Shown here one piece after another: positions 1 through 6,125 of a stretch of 6,125 nucleotides of DNA (positions are counted from its first letter, which is position 1; each line of letters begins with the position of its first letter). The translations under genes were made by a program, and so were the position numbers. The DNA lies in assembly GCA_007125255.1 (NCBI GenBank), contig SLDM01000381.1, positions 1 through 6,125 of the forward strand, read 5' to 3'. This stretch comes from Phycisphaerales bacterium (GTDB lineage: Bacteria > Planctomycetota > Phycisphaerae > Phycisphaerales > SM1A02). Below the pieces are notes generated by a model. It was not told the origin of the DNA and searched no databases. It worked only from the letters and a program-made list of their open reading frames with translations.

Positions 1-39
1 GCTCGCGACAGCCTGCCCCGAGGCGGGTACGCTGCGCGA

Positions 40-852
40 ATGGCCGAGTCGGCGCCGAGAAGTCCGGTCGTGATCCCGGTCGTTATCGTGGTCACGACGT
101 GCGAGCGTGAGCCGGAGATCCGCGAACGCGCGGCGCGTCTGGCAGCGTCATTGGATCTGCCGTGGGTGGACGGGGAACACGTGCCCGCCGGTGCGCTGCA
201 ACTTCGGGTGCTGCCGGAGGGACTCGAGCTGGCGGTGGCCGGTGACCGGATCGGGCGCGGCCTCGCGCTGCGCCCGCCTGCATCGTGGTTTGCCGCCCAC
301 GCGCCGGAGCGATCGCGGAAGCAGCTGCTCGGCCGGGCGCTGGGTCGGTCGGTCACGTCGGTCGTGGATGCGACGGGCGGGTTGGGCGAGGATGCGCTGC
401 GGCTGGCGCTGATGGGCTGCGACGTGCGGGTGATCGAGCGGCAGCCGGTTCTCGCGGCGCTGCTCGAGGATGCGTTCAGGCGCATGGCGGCTCCGCCGGG
501 TCGCGGACGCGTAGAAGTTCTTCGCGGCGAGGCGCGGGAGCTTCTGCCGGCGCTCGATCCGCCCCCGGATGCGGTGTACGTCGACCCGATGTTTCCGCCG
601 AAGCGCCGCGCGTCCGCCCTGCCGCGGAAATCGATTCAGATCATCCGCGCGGTGGCGGGTGATGATGAGGATGCCGAACTCCTGGTGGAGGTCGCGCGGC
701 GGGTCGCGCTGCAACGCGTAGTGGTCAAGAGGCCGGATCACGCGCCGCCGCTGCTGGCGAACCCGAGCCACGATGTTCGCGGCAAGCTGGTGCGTTACGA
801 TGTCTACCTGGCGCCGGCGTCGGCTTCGCCCGCAGCTTCGCGCGCCGAGTGA
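40..852 (+). CDS. rsmJ: 16S rRNA (guanine1516-N2)-methyltransferase RsmJ
   Basis: This cytoplasmic SAM-dependent enzyme is expected to methylate N2 of G1516 in helix 45 of 16S rRNA. The 270-residue product has a class I Rossmann methyltransferase core. Motif I is VVDATGGLGEDA (residues 108-119), the acidic SAM-ribose residue E133 lies in VIERQPV, and the catalytic-loop-like motif is VDPMFPPKRR (181-190). The later VVVKRPDHAPPL (227-238) is highly characteristic of RsmJ/YhiQ. Length is close to the family norm of about 250. The N-terminus is variable; ATG at 40 gives the longest form, and in-frame GTG codons at 70 and 88 are alternatives, with no strong ribosome binding site to decide. The tail after about residue 258 is Ala/Ser-rich and probably disordered. 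The stop lies 8 bp before the preferred rsmE start, which suggests one operon. Family assignment is secure; the exact target base is inferred from the family. Confidence 0.92.
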   Translation: MAESAPRSPVVIPVVIVVTTCEREPEIRERAARLAASLDLPWVDGEHVPAGALQLRVLPEGLELAVAGDRIGRGLALRPPASWFAAHAPERSRKQLLGRALGRSVTSVVDATGGLGEDALRLALMGCDVRVIERQPVLAALLEDAFRRMAAPPGRGRVEVLRGEARELLPALDPPPDAVYVDPMFPPKRRASALPRKSIQIIRAVAGDDEDAELLVEVARRVALQRVVVKRPDHAPPLLANPSHDVRGKLVRYDVYLAPASASPAASRAE

Positions 853-860
853 GCACCTGC

Positions 861-1646
861 ATGACCGAACCGTGGTTCTACCAGCCGCATCTGCCGGAAG
901 CCGGCGCATCGCTCACGTTGAGCGGGCGTGAAGCGCGGCACGCGCTCGGGGCGCGGCGACTGCAGACGGGGGATCACCTGACACTGTTCGATGGTCGCGG
1001 CGGTGTCGCCCACGCCTTGGTGGCATCGGCGGAAGGGCGCCAGCGGGAGGTGCTGCTTGAGGTTCAATCGACCGAGTCGAGGCCGTTGATCCGGCCGCAA
1101 CTGCATCTGGCCTGCGCCCTGCCCAAGGGCGACCGCCAGTCGACGCTGCTTTCGATGGCGGCTCAGCTCGGCCTGGCGTCGTTCACGCCCCTGCGGTGCG
1201 AACGCGCGGTGGTGAAGCCGGCGGCTTCGTTCGCCGTCCGTGCCGAGCGGTGGCTGATCGAAGCGTGCAAACAGTGCCGCTCGGCGCACCTGCCGACACT
1301 GCATGGACCGGCCGGGCTGAGCGCGTGGCTGGAGCGGTGGGCGGACGCAACCGGTTCGAAGCGGCTCCTGGTCGCCCATCCGGGAGGCGCGGGGCTGGGC
1401 CGGGCGCTGGGCCAGGTGCTGGGGCCGCGGCACGCGTGGCCCGAACATGTGGCCGTCATGATCGGTCCGGAGGGCGGCTTTACCGAGGCGGAGGTCGCCG
1501 AGGCCGAAGGGGCCGAAGCGCACCGCATCACGCTGGGCGAGACGATCCTGCGGATCGAAACCGCGGCGGTCGCGGTGCTCGGCGCGGTGCGCCTGTGGTC
1601 GGAAGAGGCGCCGGGAGCGGGCGTCCCGAGTGACACCTCCGGATGA
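861..1646 (+). CDS. rsmE: 16S rRNA (uracil1498-N3)-methyltransferase RsmE
   Basis: RsmE is a SPOUT-class enzyme that uses SAM to methylate N3 of U1498 in helix 44 of 16S rRNA near the decoding site. From the ATG at 861 the product is 261 residues. It starts with a PUA-like RNA-binding domain (WFYQPHLPEAG, then LTLSGREARHAL). The SPOUT domain follows, with ALPKGDRQ, an EACKQCRS motif matching the family EAxxQC pattern, and the C-terminal trefoil-knot SAM site VMIGPEGGFTEAEV followed by LGETILRIETAAVAVL. All signature blocks are present. An upstream in-frame GTG at 849 overlaps the rsmJ stop as GTGA and would add four residues. I prefer ATG 861 because family members begin right before the xFxxP motif and a weak GAGTGAG (847-853) sits 7 nt upstream. 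Tight spacing with rsmJ implies co-expression and possibly coupled translation. Family assignment is secure; the start is less so. Confidence 0.95.
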   Translation: MTEPWFYQPHLPEAGASLTLSGREARHALGARRLQTGDHLTLFDGRGGVAHALVASAEGRQREVLLEVQSTESRPLIRPQLHLACALPKGDRQSTLLSMAAQLGLASFTPLRCERAVVKPAASFAVRAERWLIEACKQCRSAHLPTLHGPAGLSAWLERWADATGSKRLLVAHPGGAGLGRALGQVLGPRHAWPEHVAVMIGPEGGFTEAEVAEAEGAEAHRITLGETILRIETAAVAVLGAVRLWSEEAPGAGVPSDTSG

Positions 1647-1701
1647 TGGGCGGGCAGAACTTCTCCGGGTGGCGGGCGGCCGGGACTCGGGCGTGTGCGG
1701 T

Positions 1702-1731
1702 GGCGCGTGCCCGCGCGCCGGAAACGCGCGG
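1702..1731. terminator. GC-rich hairpins in the rsmE / hypothetical convergent spacer
   Basis: Two strong stems fit this 30-bp stretch. CCGCGCG (1711-1717) pairs perfectly with CGCGCGG (1725-1731) around a 7-nt loop, and GGCGCG (1702-1707) pairs with CGCGCC (1714-1719) around a 6-nt loop. They share 1714-1717, so only one can form at a time. The site lies about 55-65 nt past the rsmE stop and only 9 nt past the stop of the opposing gene, so it could serve both transcripts. There is no U-tract on either strand, so this would not be a classic intrinsic terminator. It may act as a transcript 3'-end barrier or with Rho. Terminator function is inferred from position and structure. Confidence 0.4.
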
Positions 1732-1740
1732 CAGCCGGTT

Positions 1741-3540
1741 CTAACGCGACAGGTCTGACCAGTTGGTCAGATCGAGCTGGACCGGGTCGATCCCCTTGAG
1801 CACATCACCCCACGGCCGGGGTTGGCCGGGGGTGGCGGCAAGCCCCTCGTGGTGAGCGAACGTGCGCACGAGGGCGAGGGAGGTGATATCGCCCACGATC
1901 AGATCGAGCCACTCATCGGGCAGGACCAGCCGCGCGATCCAGCGATCACGGTACCGCCGGCGATGGACCTCGAACGTGCCGGCATGGTCACTCCCGTCAA
2001 GAAAGCGTACCGGGCCGGTCTCGGGGACGATCAGGACCAGGCGCGGCTGACGGGAAGCCTCGGGTTCGCCGATCCAGAGCGTGAACGACTCGCGGTGGCG
2101 CATCGCTTCCGGCGAGTCCGGCGAGTCGCCGGGATGAGGCTCGATGGTGGTGGCGCTACCTTCGTCGGTGGGCCGGCGGCACTCGATGTAGAGTTCCCAG
2201 CGTCCTTCGCGCTTTCGCAGTTGCGCGAGCATGTCGAAGGCGGGGTCGACTGTCGTGCCGTCATCGCGCCGAATCGACGCGAGCGTGGCGGGGGGGCGCA
2301 GGGAGGGGAAGACGAATCCCGGAGGGCGCACCTCGTGAACGCGCGGGCCGAAGCTCAGGGTGCGCTGCTCCTCGCCGACACGGATCTCCAGATGGTCCTC
2401 GTCCGGTGCGGCCGCGCGGCTGCCCGGCCGGCGGAGTCTCGGCCCTTCCTCGGGCCGGGGCGGTCGATCGATCGTCGTATGGGTCAGTGAGCCGGGCAAC
2501 AACTCCACCGCCAGGGGAATCTGGTCGGGCCGATCCCACTCGAGCGTGGCAACCCGCCGCCGGAACCCGGGGTTGAGAAGGGCCAGTTCGACTTTCGCGG
2601 CCGTCTCGCGCACCACCCAGGTCACGATCCGGCCCTCCTGATCGGCCCATTCCTGTGCGCGGTCGAGAATAATCTCCTTCGAGCGCGTCGGGTGGAGCAG
2701 GATGCCGAGCAGTTCATTCGTCCGGGACGTCGCCGCCACCCAGACCGCGATCGATCGATCATCATCGTCGCGGCCGATCCACGTCAGGTTGTCGCGCAGC
2801 AGCGAAGCGAGATCCGGGCGTCGCGCCTCGATCCGGTAGAGCCCCGCCCGCCAGAGGTCCGCGAAATGCTGCGCGATCATCGATGTGATCTCCTCACCGG
2901 TCTCTTCACGGGTCTTTTCACTGTTCTTTGCAGGGGGCGGATCCGGGGCCCGGCGGTCCAGACGCTCCGCCAGGAGAACCCAGCGCCAGTGTTCGAAGGG
3001 TGAATCGGGGTCGGGCCGGTCATCCCGCCACTCCCGCGCGAGAGGCGCGGGTGAGCCCTCCCCCTCCCGCCCGATACTCTCCGCCGGCAGATCGACCCAG
3101 AAGGGGTGCATGGTGGACGGGCCGAACCGGATCGACCCGGAGCCATCCTCCGGCACCCGCACCAGCAGCACCGCGCGGCCGGGTCGGTCCGGGGTCGAAC
3201 GGTCATCGGGGCGGACGGCCCGGGCTTCCAGGCCGCGGGGATCGCGGCTCCAGCGGCGCACCGGAGGGGGCGGCTGACGCGTGATCCAGCCCACCCGGCC
3301 GGTCAGTTCCCGGCCGTCCTGCAGGGTGAGGGTCATTTCCGAGGGCCAGCGGCCATCACGGCCGGGTTCTCGAAGGGGCAGCATCATGATGCCGCCCCGC
3401 GGCGCGATCGGCCGGGCGGACTCGGTGGGCAGATCCGCGCCCGCCGGGCGCACCAGAAGGCACGAACCGACCAGACCGAACAGTGACAGCAGGATCGGGA
3501 TCGACCGGCTCAAGTCGGCGGGGCGGGGGCACGAAAGCAT
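1741..3540 (-). CDS. Exported protein of unknown function (~599 aa)
   Basis: I do not recognise this family. The open frame continues upstream to 3720, but that extension would overlap the divergent CBM48 gene. The ATG at 3540 puts a signal-peptide-like segment at the N-terminus: basic n-region, hydrophobic core at residues 14-30 (IPILLSLFGLVGSCLLV), and likely cleavage after RPAGA (residue 35). VGSC (24-27) could instead be a lipobox, making it a lipoprotein. An ATG at 3567 would lengthen the n-region to 22 residues. The mature part is soluble-looking, rich in Arg, Asp, Pro and Glu, and has no second membrane segment. It alternates short beta-like stretches with polar, low-complexity linkers (about 155-215 and 355-382). 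The C-terminus (about 480-595) has RWIARLVLPDEWL and a final PVQLDLTNW, loosely recalling CBM9/DOMON-like beta-sandwiches; this is only an impression. No catalytic motif was seen. Neither candidate start has a clear ribosome binding site. Confidence 0.75.
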   Translation of the reverse strand: MLSCPRPADLSRSIPILLSLFGLVGSCLLVRPAGADLPTESARPIAPRGGIMMLPLREPGRDGRWPSEMTLTLQDGRELTGRVGWITRQPPPPVRRWSRDPRGLEARAVRPDDRSTPDRPGRAVLLVRVPEDGSGSIRFGPSTMHPFWVDLPAESIGREGEGSPAPLAREWRDDRPDPDSPFEHWRWVLLAERLDRRAPDPPPAKNSEKTREETGEEITSMIAQHFADLWRAGLYRIEARRPDLASLLRDNLTWIGRDDDDRSIAVWVAATSRTNELLGILLHPTRSKEIILDRAQEWADQEGRIVTWVVRETAAKVELALLNPGFRRRVATLEWDRPDQIPLAVELLPGSLTHTTIDRPPRPEEGPRLRRPGSRAAAPDEDHLEIRVGEEQRTLSFGPRVHEVRPPGFVFPSLRPPATLASIRRDDGTTVDPAFDMLAQLRKREGRWELYIECRRPTDEGSATTIEPHPGDSPDSPEAMRHRESFTLWIGEPEASRQPRLVLIVPETGPVRFLDGSDHAGTFEVHRRRYRDRWIARLVLPDEWLDLIVGDITSLALVRTFAHHEGLAATPGQPRPWGDVLKGIDPVQLDLTNWSDLSR

Positions 3541-3612
3541 AATGGAAGCTTGCCGAAGAACTCGCATGGTGAGGATGACGACCTTCGTCCGGGCTGGGGC
3601 CCGTTGCACTGG

Positions 3613-3641
3613 ATCGTAAGTCCTCAAGGTTCCATCCTCAA
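3613..3641 (-). promoter_or_regulatory. Candidate sigma-70-type promoter for the exported protein gene
   Basis: On the minus strand a -35-like TTGAGG (plus positions 3636-3641) is followed after exactly 17 bp by a -10-like TACGAT (3613-3618). It lies in the 133-bp divergent intergenic region, which is visibly less GC-rich than the flanking genes. Transcription would begin near 3606, giving a leader of about 65 nt to the ATG at 3540 or about 40 nt to the ATG at 3567. That position also argues against a start at 3720. I saw no comparable -35/-10 pair facing the CBM48 gene. The match is by eye, and planctomycete promoters are poorly defined. Confidence 0.35.
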
Positions 3642-3673
3642 TGTGACCAATCTCTTTTCGAAGCGGCATCACC

Positions 3674-3985
3674 ATGCTTGACATCGACGCGAACGGCACC
3701 CTGACCTTCTCCGTCTGCATTCCCGGGGCTCATCGCGTTGATGTCGTGGGCGTCTTCAGTGGATGGCACGAACAGCGATTCCCCATGCAGCGCGTGGACG
3801 GGGATTGCTGGCGGCTGGAACTCACGCCCGGCCCGGGCGAACATCAGTTCCGGTACCTCGTCAACGAAGAGATCTGGCTCCTCGATGCCTCCGCCCACGG
3901 GACGCGAATCAATGCCGAGGGCATTGATGTCAGCCGCGTCTGGATGCCCCCGGCAACGATCTCACCGGATTCGATCGCGGCGTGA
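3674..3985 (+). CDS. Standalone glycogen-binding (CBM48 / isoamylase early-set) domain protein
   Basis: The 103-residue product is essentially one E-set/CBM48 domain, the alpha-glucan-binding module found at the N-terminus of branching and debranching enzymes and in AMPK beta. Visible features are RVDVVGVFSGW (residues 21-31, the family xGxFNxW block), M38, W46, then GEHQFRYLVNEEIWLLD (55-71). Aligning by eye to AMPK beta, W31 and W68 fall at the two sugar-stacking tryptophans and R60 at the basic contact. The Asn contact near the end appears not to be conserved (VSRVW). There is no catalytic domain, signal peptide or membrane segment, so it is probably a cytoplasmic glycogen-binding or adaptor protein. 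A weak GAAGCGG (3660-3666) sits 7 nt before the ATG. It is divergent from the exported-protein gene and convergent with the protease. The domain call is good; the biological role is unknown. Confidence 0.82.
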   Translation: MLDIDANGTLTFSVCIPGAHRVDVVGVFSGWHEQRFPMQRVDGDCWRLELTPGPGEHQFRYLVNEEIWLLDASAHGTRINAEGIDVSRVWMPPATISPDSIAA

Positions 3986-4007
3986 TTCGGCGGGCGGCCG
4001 TCGTGTT

Positions 4008-4030
4008 CGGGCCCGTTGCGTCAGGACCCG
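4008..4030 (-). terminator. Small hairpin just after the protease stop codon
   Basis: In the 50-bp spacer between the convergent CBM48 and protease genes, the minus-strand transcript can pair CGGGUCC with GGGCCCG. This is a 7-bp stem with one G-U wobble and a 9-nt loop, starting 5 nt past the protease stop. On the plus strand the same stem has a C-A mismatch, so it better suits the protease transcript. No U-tract follows. A role as a transcript end is inferred only from position. Confidence 0.27.
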
Positions 4031-4035
4031 TAGTG

Positions 4036-6125
4036 TCACGACCACGCCTCCAGCAGGGCGAACAGGTCGAAGACATTCACCTCGCCCGTCCCGGTCACAT
4101 CGCCCGTACAGGTGGCTTCCGGCCCACACGGCCCCCAGTTCTCCAGCAGAATCAGAAGATCAGAGACATCGACCACGCCGTCCTGATTGAGATCGGCGAG
4201 CATCACACCCGTGGCGTCGACCAGGTTGATCAGCCCGTAACCGACATGCGGGTTCGGCGCGCCGGCCTCTGCCGCGGTCTCCATGAGGCGAAGACGCAAC
4301 TGCTCCGCGGTCAGTGTCGGCTCGCGCTCCAGAACGAGCGCGGCGGCGGCGGCGGCCAGGGGCGAGGCCATGCTGGTTCCGGAAGCGATGTAGTACTCCG
4401 CCGGTTCGGATCCGTCCGTGCTGCCGTCGTTCGAGATCACCCGGGACTGGTTGTTGGCGAACTCGCCGTCGCGCAGCGAGATCATCATCGCCCCCGGAGC
4501 AACGATCTCGGGTTTGAGGACGCCGTCGACGCGCGGGCCGCGGCTGGTAAACCACGCCGGTGAGTTGACCGGCCAGTTGATGCTGAAAGAATCGCCGAGG
4601 AAATTGATCCACTCCACGCGGTGCGCCCAGGCGCCGACGGCCATGGCCGTGTCGGCATCGGCGGGGCGGCCCAGGGTGTAGTTCGGATCGGCATCGGCGA
4701 AGACCGCCCAGCCCGTGCTGGTCTGGTAGAGATGGACCTTCGGCGTGACGCCCTCTTCGGCGGTGTTCCGCAGACGCAGCGTGTACGCCTGCGAACTGCC
4801 GGCGGCGACGGAGGCATCGAGCGAGTAGACCCGCGACTTGGTGTCGCGCGGGCTGATGGAGAAGTTTCCCTCGTTCAATGATGGCCCGCCGCCCCCACCG
4901 CCCCCATCCCCGGAATCACCGCTGCCCCCCAGCGGGATCACCGGGTTGCCCGGATCGATGAGTCCCTGCACCAGTTCCAGTTCGATGTTGGGCGCGACAT
5001 CATCCGGTTCGTCGCGCCAGACGACGCGGAAGAAGATAGTGGGGGTCCACGCATTCTCATCGTCCGGGTTATGCAGCGTCATCGTGATGTGCTGCGACTC
5101 CTCGCCCGGCGCGAGGTCGACCGAGTAGTGCCGGTTGGACCCCCCCGCGTTGCCGGCCGAGCTGAAGCCGAGCACCCCTTCTTCGAACGCGGCATCGTAC
5201 GCCTGGGAGATATTGCTGCTGCCGTCGATGACCACGCCGAAGGAACCGTAGCTCATCGTGAAGATGTCCGCGCCGACTTCCGCCGCCCGGTTGAGTGCCT
5301 TGATGATGGACGCCGAGGATGCATTGCCGTTGCTGTCATTGCCGATCTTGTAGAAGTACAGATCCGCATCCGGAGCGCCGCCGATGTAGAGCCCGCCCGA
5401 CTGCGCGCCGCTGCCGACGACGGTCCCGGTCACGTGCGTGCCGTGCATGGTGACCGTATTGGAAACATCCGTGCTCCACTCTTCCAAGGTGTGGCCGGTC
5501 GTGACATCGAACATTTCAACCGGCTCGGGAAGATCGGGATGGGTCAGATCGAGGCCGCTGTCCGCGACGGCGATCCGGATGCCCGCACCGCGGGTGGCGC
5601 CGATGCCGGAGACGCCCAGATGCAGTGGCGGAATATCAATGAGCGGGAGGGCCAGATCGTGCTGGGGTTCAAGCCGCTTTTCCGCCGAGGTGACCCGGAC
5701 GATCGTTTCGTCACCGCGCAGCTCATCCAGCGCCGTGTAATCGATCGAGGCGAGATAAAAGCCGTGGGGATGGCGGCCGGGCACGGGCGGAATGTACACG
5801 GAGCGGTGGATCTGCACGCCGCGCTTGCGCCAGGCGTCGATCTCGGCTTCATCCAGTGTTCGCCGGACGTAGATCGTCCCGAGTTCGCCGTCCAGTCGTT
5901 CCGGTTCAATGCCCGCGTGCCGGAGCAGTTCCCGGCGCTCCGCCGCGGGGAGGGCCGCCGCGCGCTCCTTGACGCGCTGGTGGTGGAGAATCTCGCCGCA
6001 GATGACCGGACACCGCTCCGGCGCCGCGACCGCGGGCCTCTCCGCCGGCTCCCCGGCGAATGCGGCCGCCGGCGCCGCCCCGACCACCAGAATCGCCAGT
6101 GCGGCCCCGAGCCAGACCACCGGCC
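4036..6125 (-). CDS. Exported subtilisin-like (S8) serine protease with C-terminal dockerin-like module, 5' partial
   Basis: This is a secreted serine endopeptidase. Numbering is from the GTG at 6120. That codon is preceded in frame by a Pro codon and gives a signal peptide lacking basic residues, so the true start probably lies beyond the window. A hydrophobic signal segment (3-21) is followed by a propeptide-like region (about 25-150). The S8 catalytic domain has all key residues: D187 in IAVADSGLDLTHPDL, H226 in HGTHVTG, the oxyanion N324 in SSAGNAG, and S583 in GTSMASP. FTSRGP and LKPEIVAPG are also conserved. About 155 residues (331-485), beta-rich and interrupted by a seven-Gly run (406-412), are inserted between N324 and the rest of the fold. 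The C-terminus (641-694) has two dockerin-like repeats. The first matches the calcium-loop pattern (D643, N645, D647, D651, D654); the second is degenerate. The substrate is unknown. The module may serve attachment, but cellulosomes are not implied. Confidence 0.93.
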   Translation of the reverse strand, partial: PVVWLGAALAILVVGAAPAAAFAGEPAERPAVAAPERCPVICGEILHHQRVKERAAALPAAERRELLRHAGIEPERLDGELGTIYVRRTLDEAEIDAWRKRGVQIHRSVYIPPVPGRHPHGFYLASIDYTALDELRGDETIVRVTSAEKRLEPQHDLALPLIDIPPLHLGVSGIGATRGAGIRIAVADSGLDLTHPDLPEPVEMFDVTTGHTLEEWSTDVSNTVTMHGTHVTGTVVGSGAQSGGLYIGGAPDADLYFYKIGNDSNGNASSASIIKALNRAAEVGADIFTMSYGSFGVVIDGSSNISQAYDAAFEEGVLGFSSAGNAGGSNRHYSVDLAPGEESQHITMTLHNPDDENAWTPTIFFRVVWRDEPDDVAPNIELELVQGLIDPGNPVIPLGGSGDSGDGGGGGGGPSLNEGNFSISPRDTKSRVYSLDASVAAGSSQAYTLRLRNTAEEGVTPKVHLYQTSTGWAVFADADPNYTLGRPADADTAMAVGAWAHRVEWINFLGDSFSINWPVNSPAWFTSRGPRVDGVLKPEIVAPGAMMISLRDGEFANNQSRVISNDGSTDGSEPAEYYIASGTSMASPLAAAAAALVLEREPTLTAEQLRLRLMETAAEAGAPNPHVGYGLINLVDATGVMLADLNQDGVVDVSDLLILLENWGPCGPEATCTGDVTGTGEVNVFDLFALLEAWS

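Noticed and set aside
12..27. Hairpin CCTGCC-CCGA-GGCGGG before rsmJ as a terminator of an upstream gene
   Set aside because: The stem is 6 bp with a wobble, has no U-tract, and no upstream gene is visible in the window to support it.
148..909. Long antisense open frame (253 codons) opposite rsmJ
   Set aside because: It is antisense to an unmistakable rsmJ, is very Arg/His-rich, has no recognisable motif, and long antisense frames are expected at this GC content.
804..1523. Antisense open frame (239 codons) opposite rsmE
   Set aside because: It mirrors the coding frame of a secure gene and has Arg/Gln/Pro-rich composition without domain features.
1822..2490. Plus-strand open frame (222 codons) inside the exported-protein gene
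   Set aside because: The minus-strand frame is much longer, starts with a signal peptide and has a promoter candidate. The plus frame shows no protein-like hydrophobic pattern or motif.
3541..3720. N-terminal extension of the exported protein to an ATG at 3720
   Set aside because: It would overlap the divergent CBM48 gene, bury the signal peptide about 75 residues in, and begin upstream of the candidate promoter.
4338..4358. GCG/GGC triplet run as a microsatellite or phase-variable tract
   Set aside because: It encodes the alanine helix right after GTSMASP, which is normally Ala-rich in subtilases; being triplet-based, it would not shift the frame.
3982..4563. Plus-strand open frame (193 codons) opposite the protease C-terminus
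   Set aside because: It overlaps the conserved GTSMASP and dockerin coding region on the other strand and has no motif of its own.
4886..4910. C-rich tracts encoding the Gly-run as a phase-variation switch
   Set aside because: Individual C runs are only about five bases long and are interrupted, too short for typical slipped-strand switching.

Overview
The window is high-GC bacterial chromosomal DNA. It most likely comes from a planctomycete of the Phycisphaerae type. The best clue is the C-terminus of the last gene, a two-repeat dockerin-like tail of the form DLNQDGVVDVSDLLILLENWGPC that is typical of secreted Phycisphaerae proteins. High GC, weak Shine-Dalgarno sites and standalone secreted or sugar-binding proteins fit this but do not prove it. 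I see no mobile element, tRNA, rRNA or CRISPR array.

Layout from left to right. Positions 40-1646 (+) hold two adjacent 16S rRNA methyltransferase genes, rsmJ (m2G1516) and rsmE (m3U1498), which look co-transcribed and probably translationally coupled. A 94-bp convergent spacer (1647-1740) carries very stable GC hairpins. Positions 1741-3540 (-) encode a ~599-residue exported protein of unknown function. A 133-bp divergent intergenic region (3541-3673) contains a plausible sigma-70-type promoter for that gene and short repeats. Positions 3674-3985 (+) encode a 103-residue standalone glycogen/starch-binding (CBM48/AMPK-beta-like) domain protein. A 50-bp convergent spacer with a small hairpin follows. 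Positions 4036-6125 (-) encode an exported subtilisin-like (S8) serine protease with a large insertion in its catalytic domain and a C-terminal dockerin-like module. Its true start probably lies beyond the right edge.

The rRNA methyltransferase pair is a functional unit for modifying the decoding-centre end of 16S rRNA. The other three genes share no obvious pathway. Two are exported proteins, and the small CBM48 protein lacks a signal peptide and is probably cytoplasmic. I found no convincing evidence of a novel multi-gene system. The most unusual items are the protease architecture, the unassigned exported protein, and rsmJ (familiar mainly from Gammaproteobacteria) next to rsmE in this lineage.
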